From DAOUJI01 sp965237875 (lineage in GTDB: Bacteria > Chloroflexota > Dehalococcoidia > Lucifugimonadales > JAGWBF01): a stretch of DNA of 64,000 nucleotides. Positions 52,559 through 61,384 of this stretch are shown in pieces. Made by a program: the position numbers and the translations under genes. Within the stretch, counting starts at the first letter, position 1. Each line of letters begins with the position of its first letter. Under the pieces are notes generated by a model. That model did no database searches, was not told where the DNA came from, and saw only the letters and a list, made by a program, of their open reading frames with translations. The stretch is taken from the NCBI GenBank assembly GCA_965237875.1, contig CBDEGP010000001.1:62001-126000 (forward strand), in the 5' to 3' direction.

Positions 52559-54058
52559 TTGAAAACATACCTCGCTCAAGCCGCCAACTACAAATGGTGG
52601 GCCTTCGTCGCCATCGCATCGGGCACCTTCGTTTCCGTAGTGGACCACGGCACCGTCCTTGTCGCTCTGCCCACCATCACCGACCACTTCGGCTCGGACT
52701 TGCCCACCGCCCAATGGGTCGTGGTCGGCTACGCCTTGACCATAAGCGCCCTGCTTCTCCCCATGGGGCGTCTGTCGGACATCATCGGGCGGAAACGCAT
52801 CTACGTGTACGGTTTCGTCATCTACATCATCGGCGCCGCCCTTTCGGGATTTGCCGGCGAAATGCTCCCCCTCATCCTGTTCAAGATCATCCAGGGAGCC
52901 GGTTCGGCGATGGTGCAGGGCACCGGCATGGCAATGATCACCTCCATATTTCCGGCCAACGAGCGAGGCAAGGCCCTGGGCGCGCATATGAGCGTGGTGG
53001 GCGTGGGCGCCGTGGCCGGTCCCGTTCTGGGGGGACTGATGGTGGAGACTCTCGGGTGGCGCTGGGTCTTCTTCATCAATGTTCCGGCGGGGATCATGGT
53101 CATCGCGGCAGTCCTCATGATTCTGGACAACTCCAGGCTGGGCCAGGAAGGAGGACGGGTCAAATTCGACTGGATGGGCGCGGCGCTGTCGGCCGGGATG
53201 CTTGTGGCCTTTCTCCTGTTCCTCACCATAGGCCCCACTTCAGGTTGGGGTTCACCCGGAGTCCTGGCGGGAATGGCGGCCTTCGTGGTTCTGTTGGGGT
53301 CATTCATCTGGTGGGAGCTCCGCGCCCAAAGTCCCATGCTGGACCTGCGTTTATTCAAGCGCAGGGTCTTTGCGTTGGGCGTGCTGACCGGGTGGATTTC
53401 CTTCCTGAGCAACTCCCCGGTCAGGTTCCTCATCCCCTTCTTCCTCCAGCCGGTCCTGGGGTTCAGCCCCGCCCAGATGGGGCTGCTGCTTTCCCCTGGG
53501 GCCCTGGCCATGATCATCATGGGGCCTCTCAGCGGGCGGCTGTCGGACCGTTACGGATGGAGGAAGTTCAACGTGGGGGGAAACCTGGTGTCGGCCTCGG
53601 GGTTGATACTTTTGTCAACGGTCACGGTGGATACGTCCGTAGCCGTGGTTGTGGTCGCTTTCGTCGTCTCGAGCTTGGGCATGGGCATCTTCAACTCTCC
53701 CAACAGCAGCTCCATATTCAGCGCCGTAGAGCGGGAGAAGTTCGGTGTTGTGGGCGCTTTGACCCAGCTTATGCGGAATTCCGCCAACGTGACCAGCATA
53801 GCCATAGCCACAGCCATCGTAACCGCCACCATGGCGTCCATGGGCTTCCCGCCCAGCCTGGAAGCCTGCTCCGACGCCGCTGGAGGGGACCAGGGAGTAT
53901 GCACGGCATTCACCAGCGGAATGCGCAGGGCGTCCCTGGCCTTCGGCATTCTCCTGTTGGCTGGGGCTGTGCTATCATACCTCAAGGGAGAGAGGGCCAA
54001 GCCGGTAGAGGAACCGTCCAGGGTAACAGCCCAGGCGGAACCGGCCCAACCCGATTAG
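52559..54058 (+). CDS. MFS transporter, DHA2 (EmrB/QacA) type
   Basis: 499 residues, about 14 membrane helices, drug:proton antiporter family. TTG 52559 is the plausible start. FVSVVDHGTVLVALPTITDH, WVVVGYALTISALLLPMGRL and the motif A loop GRLSDIIGRKRIY are typical, as is the motif C-like GPVLGGLMVETLGWRWVFFI. It may export substrates or products of the two monooxygenases. Its TAG is one base before the selenoprotein ATG. Confidence 0.9.
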   Translation: MKTYLAQAANYKWWAFVAIASGTFVSVVDHGTVLVALPTITDHFGSDLPTAQWVVVGYALTISALLLPMGRLSDIIGRKRIYVYGFVIYIIGAALSGFAGEMLPLILFKIIQGAGSAMVQGTGMAMITSIFPANERGKALGAHMSVVGVGAVAGPVLGGLMVETLGWRWVFFINVPAGIMVIAAVLMILDNSRLGQEGGRVKFDWMGAALSAGMLVAFLLFLTIGPTSGWGSPGVLAGMAAFVVLLGSFIWWELRAQSPMLDLRLFKRRVFALGVLTGWISFLSNSPVRFLIPFFLQPVLGFSPAQMGLLLSPGALAMIIMGPLSGRLSDRYGWRKFNVGGNLVSASGLILLSTVTVDTSVAVVVVAFVVSSLGMGIFNSPNSSSIFSAVEREKFGVVGALTQLMRNSANVTSIAIATAIVTATMASMGFPPSLEACSDAAGGDQGVCTAFTSGMRRASLAFGILLLAGAVLSYLKGERAKPVEEPSRVTAQAEPAQPD

Positions 54059-54059
54059 C

Positions 54060-54869
54060 ATGGCGCCGATAGACTACATACCGCGCACCAGGGAGATGTA
54101 CTCCGACCAGCCGCCCTACCGGTGGGTCGTCAACGAGGACGCGCCTTGGACGCCGTTGTCCAAGCCCGTGGACCAGTGCAAGGTGGCCCTGATAACGTCC
54201 GGCGGAGTCCACCTGGCTGCTCAGAAGCCTTTCCACATGAAGGACGACACTTCGCTGAGGGAGATTCCCAGGGACACGCCAGCTTCCAGCCTGCGCATCA
54301 GCCACTTCGGCTATCTCACCGACGGCGCCAAGGCCGACCCCAACTGCGTCTTCCCCCTGGACCGCATGAGGGAACTGGAGGCTGAAAACGTCATCGGAGA
54401 ACTGTCGGACCCAGCGTACAGCTTCATGGGCGGCGTCTACTCGATCCGGCGGGTGCGCCAAGAGCTGTGCCCCGACGTTGTGGAGCGTCTGACGAAAAGC
54501 AGGGTGGACCTGCTGTTCCTTGCGCCTGCCTGACCGGTGTGCCATCAGTCCGTTGGGCTGATAGCCAGGGCGGTGGAAGAGGCGGGGATTCCCACGGTGT
54601 CCATGACCTCTGCCCTGGACATAACCAGGGCGGTTAATCCTCCTAGGTCGGTTTTCGTCAACTTCCCCTTGGGACACCAGACGGGCAAGCCCAACGACCC
54701 TGAGCTTCAGCGGGCCATTCTTCTGGATGCCCTAAGCGCAGCCCAGTCAATCTCCGTTCCCGGTGAGGTGGTCGTCCTCCCCTACGTGTGGGACGAGCAG
54801 GACGACAGCTGGGAGCAGCACGACTACCGTAAGGGCTACCTGCCCAGCTATGACCGGAAGGCGGTATAG
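54060..54869 (+). CDS. glycine/sarcosine/betaine reductase selenoprotein B-like protein, probable selenoprotein
   Basis: 269 residues if TGA at 54531-54533 (codon 158) is read as selenocysteine. The sequence reads RVDLLFLAPA-TGA-PVCHQSVGLIARAVEEAG, a U-x-x-C motif in the position where GrdB/PrdB relatives carry redox-active Sec or Cys. The upstream half (CKVALITSGGVHLAAQKPFH, SLRISHFGYL) and the downstream half (IPTVSMTSALDITRAVNPPR, FVNFPLGHQTGKP) both match the GrdB-like family, in the same frame. A hairpin of SECIS geometry follows. A full glycine reductase has partners (GrdA, GrdC), none of which is here, so this is probably a stand-alone relative with unknown substrate. One base separates it from the MFS stop, so expression is coupled. 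Confidence 0.85.
54531..54562 (+). promoter_or_regulatory. candidate bacterial SECIS element
   Basis: After TGA (54531-54533) comes an 8-bp stem ATCAGTCC (54544-54551) / GGGCTGAT (54555-54562) with one G-U pair and a GTT loop. The loop opens with G, 18 nt after the UGA. This is the geometry expected for SelB-read bacterial SECIS hairpins. Confidence 0.65.
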
Positions 54870-54928
54870 GCCAAGGCCGGCCTGAGTCCCAGTGGGGGCC
54901 TCAAAGCTGTCATTCCCGTAAAAGCAGA

Positions 54929-54946
54929 GGCGACCGGCCGGTCGCC
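54929..54946. repeat. palindromic dispersed repeat
   Basis: GGCGACCGGCCGGTCGCC, a perfect 18-bp palindrome followed by CCTACG. A one-base variant is at 49682-49699. It lies between the convergent selenoprotein and quinone reductase genes and may act as a terminator. Confidence 0.7.
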
Positions 54947-54979
54947 CCTACGGCTGAACAATGGCAGGCAGAGCCTAAG

Positions 54980-55948
54980 CTACGGGATAAGCGCCAGCTT
55001 GCCGGTGGATAGCCGTCCTTCCAGTTGGCGGTGAGCTTCCACGGCGTCGGATAGGGGGAACGTGGCCCCGATGCGGACCTTAATATCCCCGGTCCTAATC
55101 CAGTCGAACAGTTCCCCGGCCCGCCAGTTCAGTTCGTCCCGGTCGTGGGTGTAATCGAAGAGGGCCGGCCTGCTGAGCGACTTGGACCCGGCCAGGGCAG
55201 TCATGGGAGACACGGGGTCCACGGCGCCGCTGGACTGGCCGTAAAGGGCCACGTGGCCCCGCCGGGCGGCCGTCCTGAGACTCTTCTCGAAGGTGGTCTT
55301 GCCGACGGCGTCGTAGACGACCTGCACCCCTTCGCCGCCGGTGGCCTTCATTATCTCCTCTTCAAAGTCCTGGTCCACGTAGTTTATGACCTCATCCGCC
55401 CCGGCCGCTCCGGCTATGGAAGCCTTGTCCGAGGTGGACACGGTGGCGAAGACGTAGGCCCCGGCCCTTTTCGCGAGCTGTATCAGCATGAGGCCGGTGC
55501 CGCCGGCGCCGGAGTGGACCAGCACAGAGTCGCCCTGCTTTACGGACCCCGTGCTGTAGACCAGGTAGTGGGCGGTGAGACCCTGGATCATAGCCCCGGC
55601 GGCCGTGACGGCCTCCACTCCCGGAGGGACTTTCACCAGTTCCGCCGCCGGGACCGCCACCTTTTCGGCGTAGGAACTGGGCGCCCAGGCGTAGGCCACC
55701 AGGTCTCCTACCGAGAGGTCCGTGACGCCTTCTCCCACTTCCTCCACGATTCCCGCGCCCTCTCGCCCGGGAATCCAGGGAAGGCTCGAGGGCGGGTTGC
55801 TGCCCCTGCGTGTGCCCACGTCGGTAAAGTTGACTCCGACGGCGCTCAGTTTCACCAGGGCCTGACCGGGCCCGGGCTGCGGGTCCGGCGCCTCTTCGAG
55901 CTTCATGACCTCCGGGCCGCCGGTCTCGTGGATGCGAATGGCTTTCAT
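54980..55948 (-). CDS. quinone oxidoreductase-like (zinc-free medium-chain reductase)
   Basis: 322 residues from ATG 55948 (CCAGGAGGCCCT upstream). MKAIRIHETGGPEVMKLEEA, GVNFTDVGTRRG and the nucleotide motif VLVHSGAGGTGLMLIQLAKR are classic QOR/zeta-crystallin features. No zinc ligands. NADPH-dependent reduction of quinones or enones is likely. Confidence 0.92.
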   Translation of the reverse strand: MKAIRIHETGGPEVMKLEEAPDPQPGPGQALVKLSAVGVNFTDVGTRRGSNPPSSLPWIPGREGAGIVEEVGEGVTDLSVGDLVAYAWAPSSYAEKVAVPAAELVKVPPGVEAVTAAGAMIQGLTAHYLVYSTGSVKQGDSVLVHSGAGGTGLMLIQLAKRAGAYVFATVSTSDKASIAGAAGADEVINYVDQDFEEEIMKATGGEGVQVVYDAVGKTTFEKSLRTAARRGHVALYGQSSGAVDPVSPMTALAGSKSLSRPALFDYTHDRDELNWRAGELFDWIRTGDIKVRIGATFPLSDAVEAHRQLEGRLSTGKLALIP

Positions 55949-56023
55949 AGGGCCTCCTGGCTTCCCGCCGGTATTTTTGGGGTTAGTATACCCCAATATC
56001 GGCGCACCCGTTATCCGATGGAA

Positions 56024-56145
56024 ACCGTTCACAAAGGCCTTGTCGAAGCGCCCCCTCACGGGAAACCGTTCGTGCTAAGCTTGTCGAAGCATACGCTTAC
56101 GGGAACCCGTTCGTGCTGAGCTTGTCGAAGCATACCCTCACGAGG
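56024..56145. repeat. three tandem copies of a 41-bp repeat
   Basis: ACCGTTC at 56024, ACCGTTCGTGCTAAGCTTGT at 56065 and CCCGTTCGTGCTGAGCTTGT at 56106 start successive 41-bp units, each with TTGTCGAAGC and a CCCTCACGGG-like tail. They belong to the dispersed GAGCTTGTCGAA family. Confidence 0.85.
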
Positions 56146-56252
56146 TCTTTATTTAGTTTAGGGGGGAATCTGAGGAGCGGGCAGTCCTTTGGAGCGCAGC
56201 CCTCTATGCTATAGAATGGGTATTCTATTAACACGGATGTATAGGACCTGAC

Positions 56253-56384
56253 TTGCCCGGACAGCTGTTCACACACTACTTCCTCACCGACGGCATAAAG
56301 GCGACCCCGGAGTGGGCGGCTTCGGTCTTGCGGGGATATGAGAGTTGGAGCCAAAAATGGCGGGACTTCTGGCGGAAACCTTGA
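56253..56384 (+). pseudogene. possible N-terminal fragment of an Eco57I-type restriction methylase
   Basis: A 43-codon frame from TTG 56253 reads PGQLFTHYFLTDGIKATPEW and ends VLRGYESWSQKWRDFWRKP. The LFTxYFLTDGIxxTPEW stretch resembles the start of large restriction-methylase proteins. The rest is missing. Low certainty. Confidence 0.35.
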
Positions 56385-56398
56385 GGAGCTAGACCACG

Positions 56399-57853
56399 AT
56401 GGTCGGAGAACGTAATACACCGTTAGACGAACGGAATTCCATCACCCTCAAGTTCAGCGAGCCAGTGGTTGATTCTGATAACCCCTGGACAGACGACCTC
56501 CTTGCTCGACAGAGCATTGCCACACAGCTCACGAACCTTGTTGCAACCCAAGAATCGCCGTTGGCTATCAGCCTTGATGGACAGTGGGGAACTTGAAAGA
56601 CGTTCCTGCTCAGGCGTTGGCAGAAACAGCTCGAAAACACAAGATTTAAGGCCATCTACTTCAATGCGTGGGAAGATGATTTTTGTGATGACCCCCTCTT
56701 AGCGATAATTGGCCAGTTGTCTGGCTACTTCCAAGACGGGGCTCTGAAGACGTTAGCCCGCCACGCGGCTCAAATCGCAATGCCGTTGATAACGGCGAGT
56801 CTCGTTGGTGCTGTGAAAGCTACAACTGGTGTAACACTTAGCCCTGATTTTTGGAAGAAACAGGAAACGGATTTCTTGGACGCTTATCTTGAGCAGAGAG
56901 CTACTAAGGACAAACTGAAGGGCCAACTGGCCAAGTTGTCCGAAAGAGTCGTGGAAGAGACCAGTCACCCTATGGTATTCATTATTGACGAGCTTGACAG
57001 GTGCCGCCCTACCTTCGCAATTGAACTTCTGGAAAGGGTCAAGCACATATTCGATGTTCCGCACATGGTATTCGTCTTTGGTCTCAACCGGGATGAGCTT
57101 TCCAAATCATTGTTGTCAGTGTATGGAGAGATTAATACTGATGTGTACCTAAGACGCTTTTTTGATTTTGAGTTCACGCTCCCGGAGTCTGATTCTCAAC
57201 GGTTTGCCGAGCATTTGATAGACAAGTTCCAGCTAGGGCAAGTTTTTCTGAGCCTCAGTAGAGAAGCTGGCGTCCCGGGGGTCTGGGACGAATACGATTA
57301 CTATAGAAGGGTCTTCCCCAAGTTGTGGAGCGCCTTGGGCCTCTCGCTCAGAGACATTGACTACGCCGTACGGTTGCTTGCCCTTCTGGCGCGGACTGTC
57401 CCCGTAGGCGCCCTCACCCATCCCTACTTCCTTGGAATCCTTATATCGATGAAGTTCAAAAAGGCTGAGTTTTATCAGTCGCTGGTGACAGGAGACTTTA
57501 GAACAAGCGAGATTATGGATTATATCGACGGGGAACTAAGGAAAGGTTTGATGGATGATGACTTCACTGGTTACTTAGACCGGAGTGAAGGTTTGCTCTA
57601 CTGCGCAGATAACACCAATCTCAAATTCCAACCAAGTGGCGAGGCTGCCCTGGTTGAACTCAGTTCGGTGTTGAACGGCAACCCAGGAATACCCTTGTTG
57701 GTGATCTCTCAGCGTGCACAGAATGCTGACCAACCGCAGCTTAACGAAATAATTCAGGCAATCCGTTACGGCAGGCAGTTGCACATAGATGGCAAGGTGC
57801 TTGGCAACTTAGCAGCTCTCATCGATACGTATCAAACACAATTGAGGCGTTAG
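56399..57853 (+). pseudogene. KAP-family P-loop NTPase with an in-frame UGA in Walker A
   Basis: The frame from ATG 56399 is open through 484 codons except TGA at 56594-56596. It sits in DGQWGT-TGA-KTFLLRRW, exactly at the second glycine of the Walker A (GxWGxGKT/S). GGA to TGA is one base. The rest is intact: YFNAWEDDFCDDPLLAIIGQ, Walker B MVFIIDELDRCRP, and VKHIFDVPHMVFVFGLNRDE. KAP NTPases are often tied to phage exclusion. No SECIS-like hairpin follows. It could restart at an internal codon (56717), yielding a protein without ATP-binding. Confidence 0.75.
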
Positions 57854-58138
57854 GGGCGCGTTACGCTGGCAAGCTATTTCCCAAGATGGATAGGCTGCTG
57901 CGTGCCCCACTCTGGCAACTCGGGAGCTAAACCGCATGTTAGCTTGCCCGCGACCATGTGCTGCAGCACCTCACCTACACCGCCAATGACACCGTCCCCT
58001 TTGTGCGAGACCACCTCCGACGTAAGGGCTAAGCTGCTGACTCCACACAACTTTTGCCGCCGCTTTGTTGCGGCTAATTATGCTTGTTACAATGGGGTCA
58101 CACCGGATTGGTTATCTTGGGCCAAATAGGAGGTTACA

Positions 58139-58636
58139 GTGTCGGTAACTGATGAACTGTTGGAGAACAACGCTCGCTATGCTGAGAGCTTTGACAAAGG
58201 CGATTTACCTTTGCCGCCCGGACGGGGACTGGCAGTGGTGGCATGCATGGACGCCCGGCTCGACACTCACAAGCTGTTGGGCCTGGCAGAAGGGGACGCA
58301 CACGTAATTCGCAATGCTGGCGGTGTGGTGAGCGACGACGTAATCCGCTCGCTGGTGATTTCCCAGCGCCTTCTGGGCACCCGCGAGATTGTGCTGGTCC
58401 ACCACACGGACTGCGGTATGCTGACCTTCCGGGATGATGACGTAAAGGATTCGATCGAGACGGACACCGGTCTTCGGCCTTCGTTCGCGCTGGAAGCGTT
58501 CGGGAACCTGGAACAGGACGTGCGGCAATCCATCGCCCGCATTCAAGCTAATGCGTTCATTCCCGTGAAGGACCAGGTCCGGGGCTTTGTTTACGACTGC
58601 GCCACCGGCAGGCTCAACGAGGTCTCCCCTGCCTGA
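58139..58636 (+). CDS. beta-carbonic anhydrase
   Basis: 165 residues from GTG 58139 with AGGAGG upstream. Zinc ligands Cys36 (VACMDARLD), His89 and Cys92 (HHTDCGML), and the Asp38-Arg40 dyad are all present. Short length matches the Rv1284-like bacterial type. It interconverts CO2 and bicarbonate in the cytosol. Confidence 0.93.
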   Translation: MSVTDELLENNARYAESFDKGDLPLPPGRGLAVVACMDARLDTHKLLGLAEGDAHVIRNAGGVVSDDVIRSLVISQRLLGTREIVLVHHTDCGMLTFRDDDVKDSIETDTGLRPSFALEAFGNLEQDVRQSIARIQANAFIPVKDQVRGFVYDCATGRLNEVSPA

Positions 58637-58847
58637 ACCATACAACGGGGTGTTGTACAGTAATCCCCGCCCGGTTGTCGAAGTGTAGGTTGGCAGCAAC
58701 CAGGGCCCGATCCTCAGTCAGTGCAAACTCTCCCAACTACCGCACCCGCGACCTGATTCTGGCTTACATGAGCGCCCTCGACGCCGGGGACACCAACACG
58801 ACAGTGGCGGTGTAGGCCGGGCCCTTCCGCCACGTATTGTCAGTGTG

Positions 58848-58856
58848 TGGTATAGT
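58848..58856 (+). promoter_or_regulatory. extended -10 promoter
   Basis: TGGTATAGT (TGn plus TATAGT) 40 bp before GTG 58896. Confidence 0.45.
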
Positions 58857-58895
58857 ATGGCCGTTCTAGGACAACGCTTGTCAGGAGTGTGAGAC

Positions 58896-59060
58896 GTGGC
58901 CCAGGTTATTGACATCAAGGCAGGGGAAAACAAGACGGTGAGCCTCAGCCCGGCCCCCATCTTGCCCAAAATGTCCTTCCCGGTCTCGAATCAGACAGGG
59001 TTGGACCTGAAGGTGATCATCGACGGAAAGAACATCCGAATCGAGAAGGCCGAGGGTTAA
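58896..59060 (+). CDS. small hypothetical protein
   Basis: 54 residues, GTG start with AGGAG (CAGGAGTGTGAGAC) and an extended -10 promoter upstream. AQVIDIKAGENKTVSLSPAP and LDLKVIIDGKNIRIEKAEG suggest a small beta-rich fold. No family is recognised. Its TAA stop shares the palindrome TTAA with the convergent glycosyltransferase stop. Confidence 0.55.
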   Translation: MAQVIDIKAGENKTVSLSPAPILPKMSFPVSNQTGLDLKVIIDGKNIRIEKAEG

Positions 59061-59806
59061 ACTCCCGGCCGTTCACCGCCGCCCTCTGAGAGCGGCTTCG
59101 GAATTCCCCCGAACCTCAGGCGCAACAGACCCTTGATGTCCTCCCAGGCCGTCGAGATTATCTTGACGCGGCTGTCGGGGTCGTCTTCCCAATGGACGGG
59201 GATTTCCCTGATCCTGAAGCCTCTGGCGGCGGCTATTATCAGCAGCTCGGAGTCGAAGAACCAGCCGTTGTCCTTCACCAGGGGCGCCAGGGCCTTCACC
59301 GTGCTTCTGCTGACCGCCTTGAACCCGCACTGGGCGTCCCGGAAGGGAGTCCAGAACATGGCTCGTATCAGCGTGCTATAGGAACGGGAAATAAACTCCC
59401 GCTTGAACGAGCGTTTCACCCTGGAGCCCTTCATCAGCCGGCTGCCTATGGCTATGTGGGCGCCCTCCTCGACGGCGTGGATAAGCTGAGGCACGTGCGC
59501 CAGGTCCGTTGACAGGTCCACGTCCATGTAGGCGACGATGTCGGCGGAACTCTCCATCCACACCTGCTTCAGGGCCCGCCCGCGGCCCTTCTGCGGCATG
59601 TGGACGACGTTTACTCCCGTGTAGCGGCTGGACAGCATTTCTCCGACGGACAGGGTGCCGTCGGTGGAGCCGTTGTCGGCGATGACGATGCGCCAGGGAT
59701 GCTCCGACAGGTTCTCACTGAGAAACTTGGTGAGAATGTCGACGCTCCGAGGGAGGTCCTTCTCCTCGTTGTACACAGGGATGACTATGTCTACGGTCGG
59801 ACCCAT
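59057..59806 (-). CDS. glycosyltransferase family 2 (dolichyl-phosphate glucosyltransferase-like)
   Basis: 249 residues, GT-A fold. DIVIPVYNEEKDLPRSVDIL, NGSTDGTLSV and the DxD motif AYMDVDLSTDLAHVP are clear, and AQCGFKAVSRSTVKALAPLV is typical of polyprenyl-phosphate glucosyltransferases. It probably charges a lipid-phosphate carrier at the membrane. It lies 24 bp downstream of purH on the same strand. Confidence 0.9.
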   Translation of the reverse strand: MGPTVDIVIPVYNEEKDLPRSVDILTKFLSENLSEHPWRIVIADNGSTDGTLSVGEMLSSRYTGVNVVHMPQKGRGRALKQVWMESSADIVAYMDVDLSTDLAHVPQLIHAVEEGAHIAIGSRLMKGSRVKRSFKREFISRSYSTLIRAMFWTPFRDAQCGFKAVSRSTVKALAPLVKDNGWFFDSELLIIAAARGFRIREIPVHWEDDPDSRVKIISTAWEDIKGLLRLRFGGIPKPLSEGGGERPGV

Positions 59807-59830
59807 GATCGGCTCTCTCTTATCCTGGAA

Positions 59831-61375
59831 TTAGTGGCGGAAGTGCCTTACGCCCGTGAACATCATGGCGATTCCGGCTTTGTCCGCCTCCGCAATGACC
59901 TCCTCATCCCGGATGGAGCCGCCGGGCTGCACGATGGCCGTCACGCCGCCCTTGGCCGCCAGCTCGATGTTGTCCGGGAAGGGGAAGAAGGCATCGGAAG
60001 CCAGGATGCAGTCTTCGGCCCGCTCTCCAGCCGCCCTCAACGCTAGGTGGACGCTTGTCACCCGGTTGGGCTGGCCCGCCCCCATGCCCAGAAGCTGGTT
60101 GTCCTTGGCGACCACTATGGCATTGGACTTGACGTGCTTGGCGGCTTTCCAAGCGAACGAAAGGTCATGGACCTCGCGCTGGGTGGGCGCTCTTTTGGTG
60201 ACGGTCTTCCATTGGGCCGGGTCATCGTCTGAGGCGTCCTGGCTCTGGACCAGCAGGCCCCCTGACAGGGGCCGGAGGTCGTATGGGATTCCGCCTTCCT
60301 CCGGCGCCGCCTCGAGGACCCTCAGGTTCCGGCGCTTCTTCAGTGTCTCCAACGCCTCGGGTTCGTAGCCCGGGGCGACAATCACCTCGTAGAAGACGCC
60401 GCCGGCGGCCTGGGCCGTCTCGACGGTCACAGGGCGGTTGAAACCCAGAATGCCTCCGAAGGCCGACACGGTGTCGCCAGCGTAGGCTCGGTTGTACGCC
60501 TCGGACTGATTCGGATGAGACGCCAGCCCGCAGGGGTTGGTGTGCTTGATGACCACCGCCGAGGTCTCCTCAAAGTCGGTGACGGAACGCCAGGCAGCCT
60601 CGGCGTCCATCAGGTTGTTGAAGGAAAGCTCCCGCCCGTGCAGCTGGCGAGCATTGGCGATGCCGCCTGCGGAGCCCGCCGCCGGAATGTAGAGGGCGCC
60701 CTGCTGGTGCGGGTTTTCTCCGTACCGGAGGCCCGTCAACCTGCTGAAACTCAGTTCCAACTTGCGGGGCAGGCCGCCGTCGCCTTCACTGCCGTCGGGA
60801 GCCGGGGAGGACAGCAGGTAACCGGCGATGGCCGAGTCGTAGACCGAAACGTGGTGGAAGGCTTTGTAGGCCAGACGGCGCCTGTTGTCGTGGCTGAGGT
60901 CGCCGTCCACGAATTTCCCGATGGCCCACTCGTAGTCATCGGGGTCGACCAGGACTACGACGCTGGGGAAGTTCTTTGCCGCCGCCCGGAGCATCGTCGG
61001 TCCGCCGATGTCGATGTTCTCCAGGGCGTCGTCGAGAGTGACGTCCGGCCTGCTGACAGCCTCGCTGAAGGGGTAGAGGTTCCCAATCACCAAGTCGATG
61101 GTCTCTATGTTCCGGCGGGCCAACTCATCCATGTGTTCCGGCACGTCCCTGCGGGCCAGCAGGCCCCCGTGGACAATCGGGTGAAGGGTCTTGACCCTTC
61201 CGTCCAGGATTTCGGGGAAGCCGGTCAGGTCCGATACCTGCTGCACCGGCGTTCCGGCGTCGCTGATGGCTTTGTGGGTGCCGCCGGTGCTGACCAGACC
61301 CACGCCCGCGTCGTGAAGCCGCCGGGCCGCCTCTACGACCCCCGTCTTATCGTATACGCTGATTAAGGCTTTCAA
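59831..61375 (-). CDS. purH: bifunctional AICAR formyltransferase/IMP cyclohydrolase
   Basis: 514 residues; last two steps of IMP synthesis. KALISVYDKTGVVEAARRLH and STGGTHKAISDAG open the IMP cyclohydrolase domain (to about 190). The formyltransferase domain has ELSFNNLMDAEAAWRSV, VIKHTNPCGLA and the C-terminal DAFFPFPDNIELAAKGGVTA. All key His and Lys residues (KHTNP) are present. It follows purM by nine bases, one operon. Confidence 0.95.
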   Translation of the reverse strand: MKALISVYDKTGVVEAARRLHDAGVGLVSTGGTHKAISDAGTPVQQVSDLTGFPEILDGRVKTLHPIVHGGLLARRDVPEHMDELARRNIETIDLVIGNLYPFSEAVSRPDVTLDDALENIDIGGPTMLRAAAKNFPSVVVLVDPDDYEWAIGKFVDGDLSHDNRRRLAYKAFHHVSVYDSAIAGYLLSSPAPDGSEGDGGLPRKLELSFSRLTGLRYGENPHQQGALYIPAAGSAGGIANARQLHGRELSFNNLMDAEAAWRSVTDFEETSAVVIKHTNPCGLASHPNQSEAYNRAYAGDTVSAFGGILGFNRPVTVETAQAAGGVFYEVIVAPGYEPEALETLKKRRNLRVLEAAPEEGGIPYDLRPLSGGLLVQSQDASDDDPAQWKTVTKRAPTQREVHDLSFAWKAAKHVKSNAIVVAKDNQLLGMGAGQPNRVTSVHLALRAAGERAEDCILASDAFFPFPDNIELAAKGGVTAIVQPGGSIRDEEVIAEADKAGIAMMFTGVRHFRH

Positions 61376-61384
61376 AATTGGCCC

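Noticed and set aside
52594..54072. A 492-codon open frame on the plus strand overlapping the MFS gene
   Set aside because: It is a shadow in an alternative frame of GC-rich DNA. Its translation is rich in Gly, Arg, Pro and His without motifs, whereas the MFS frame has clear helices and motif A.
58640..58820. Coding frame ending NYRTRDLILAYMSALDAGDT before the small orphan gene
   Set aside because: The stretch looks protein-like but has no start, ribosome site or recognisable family; it may be a gene tail remnant.
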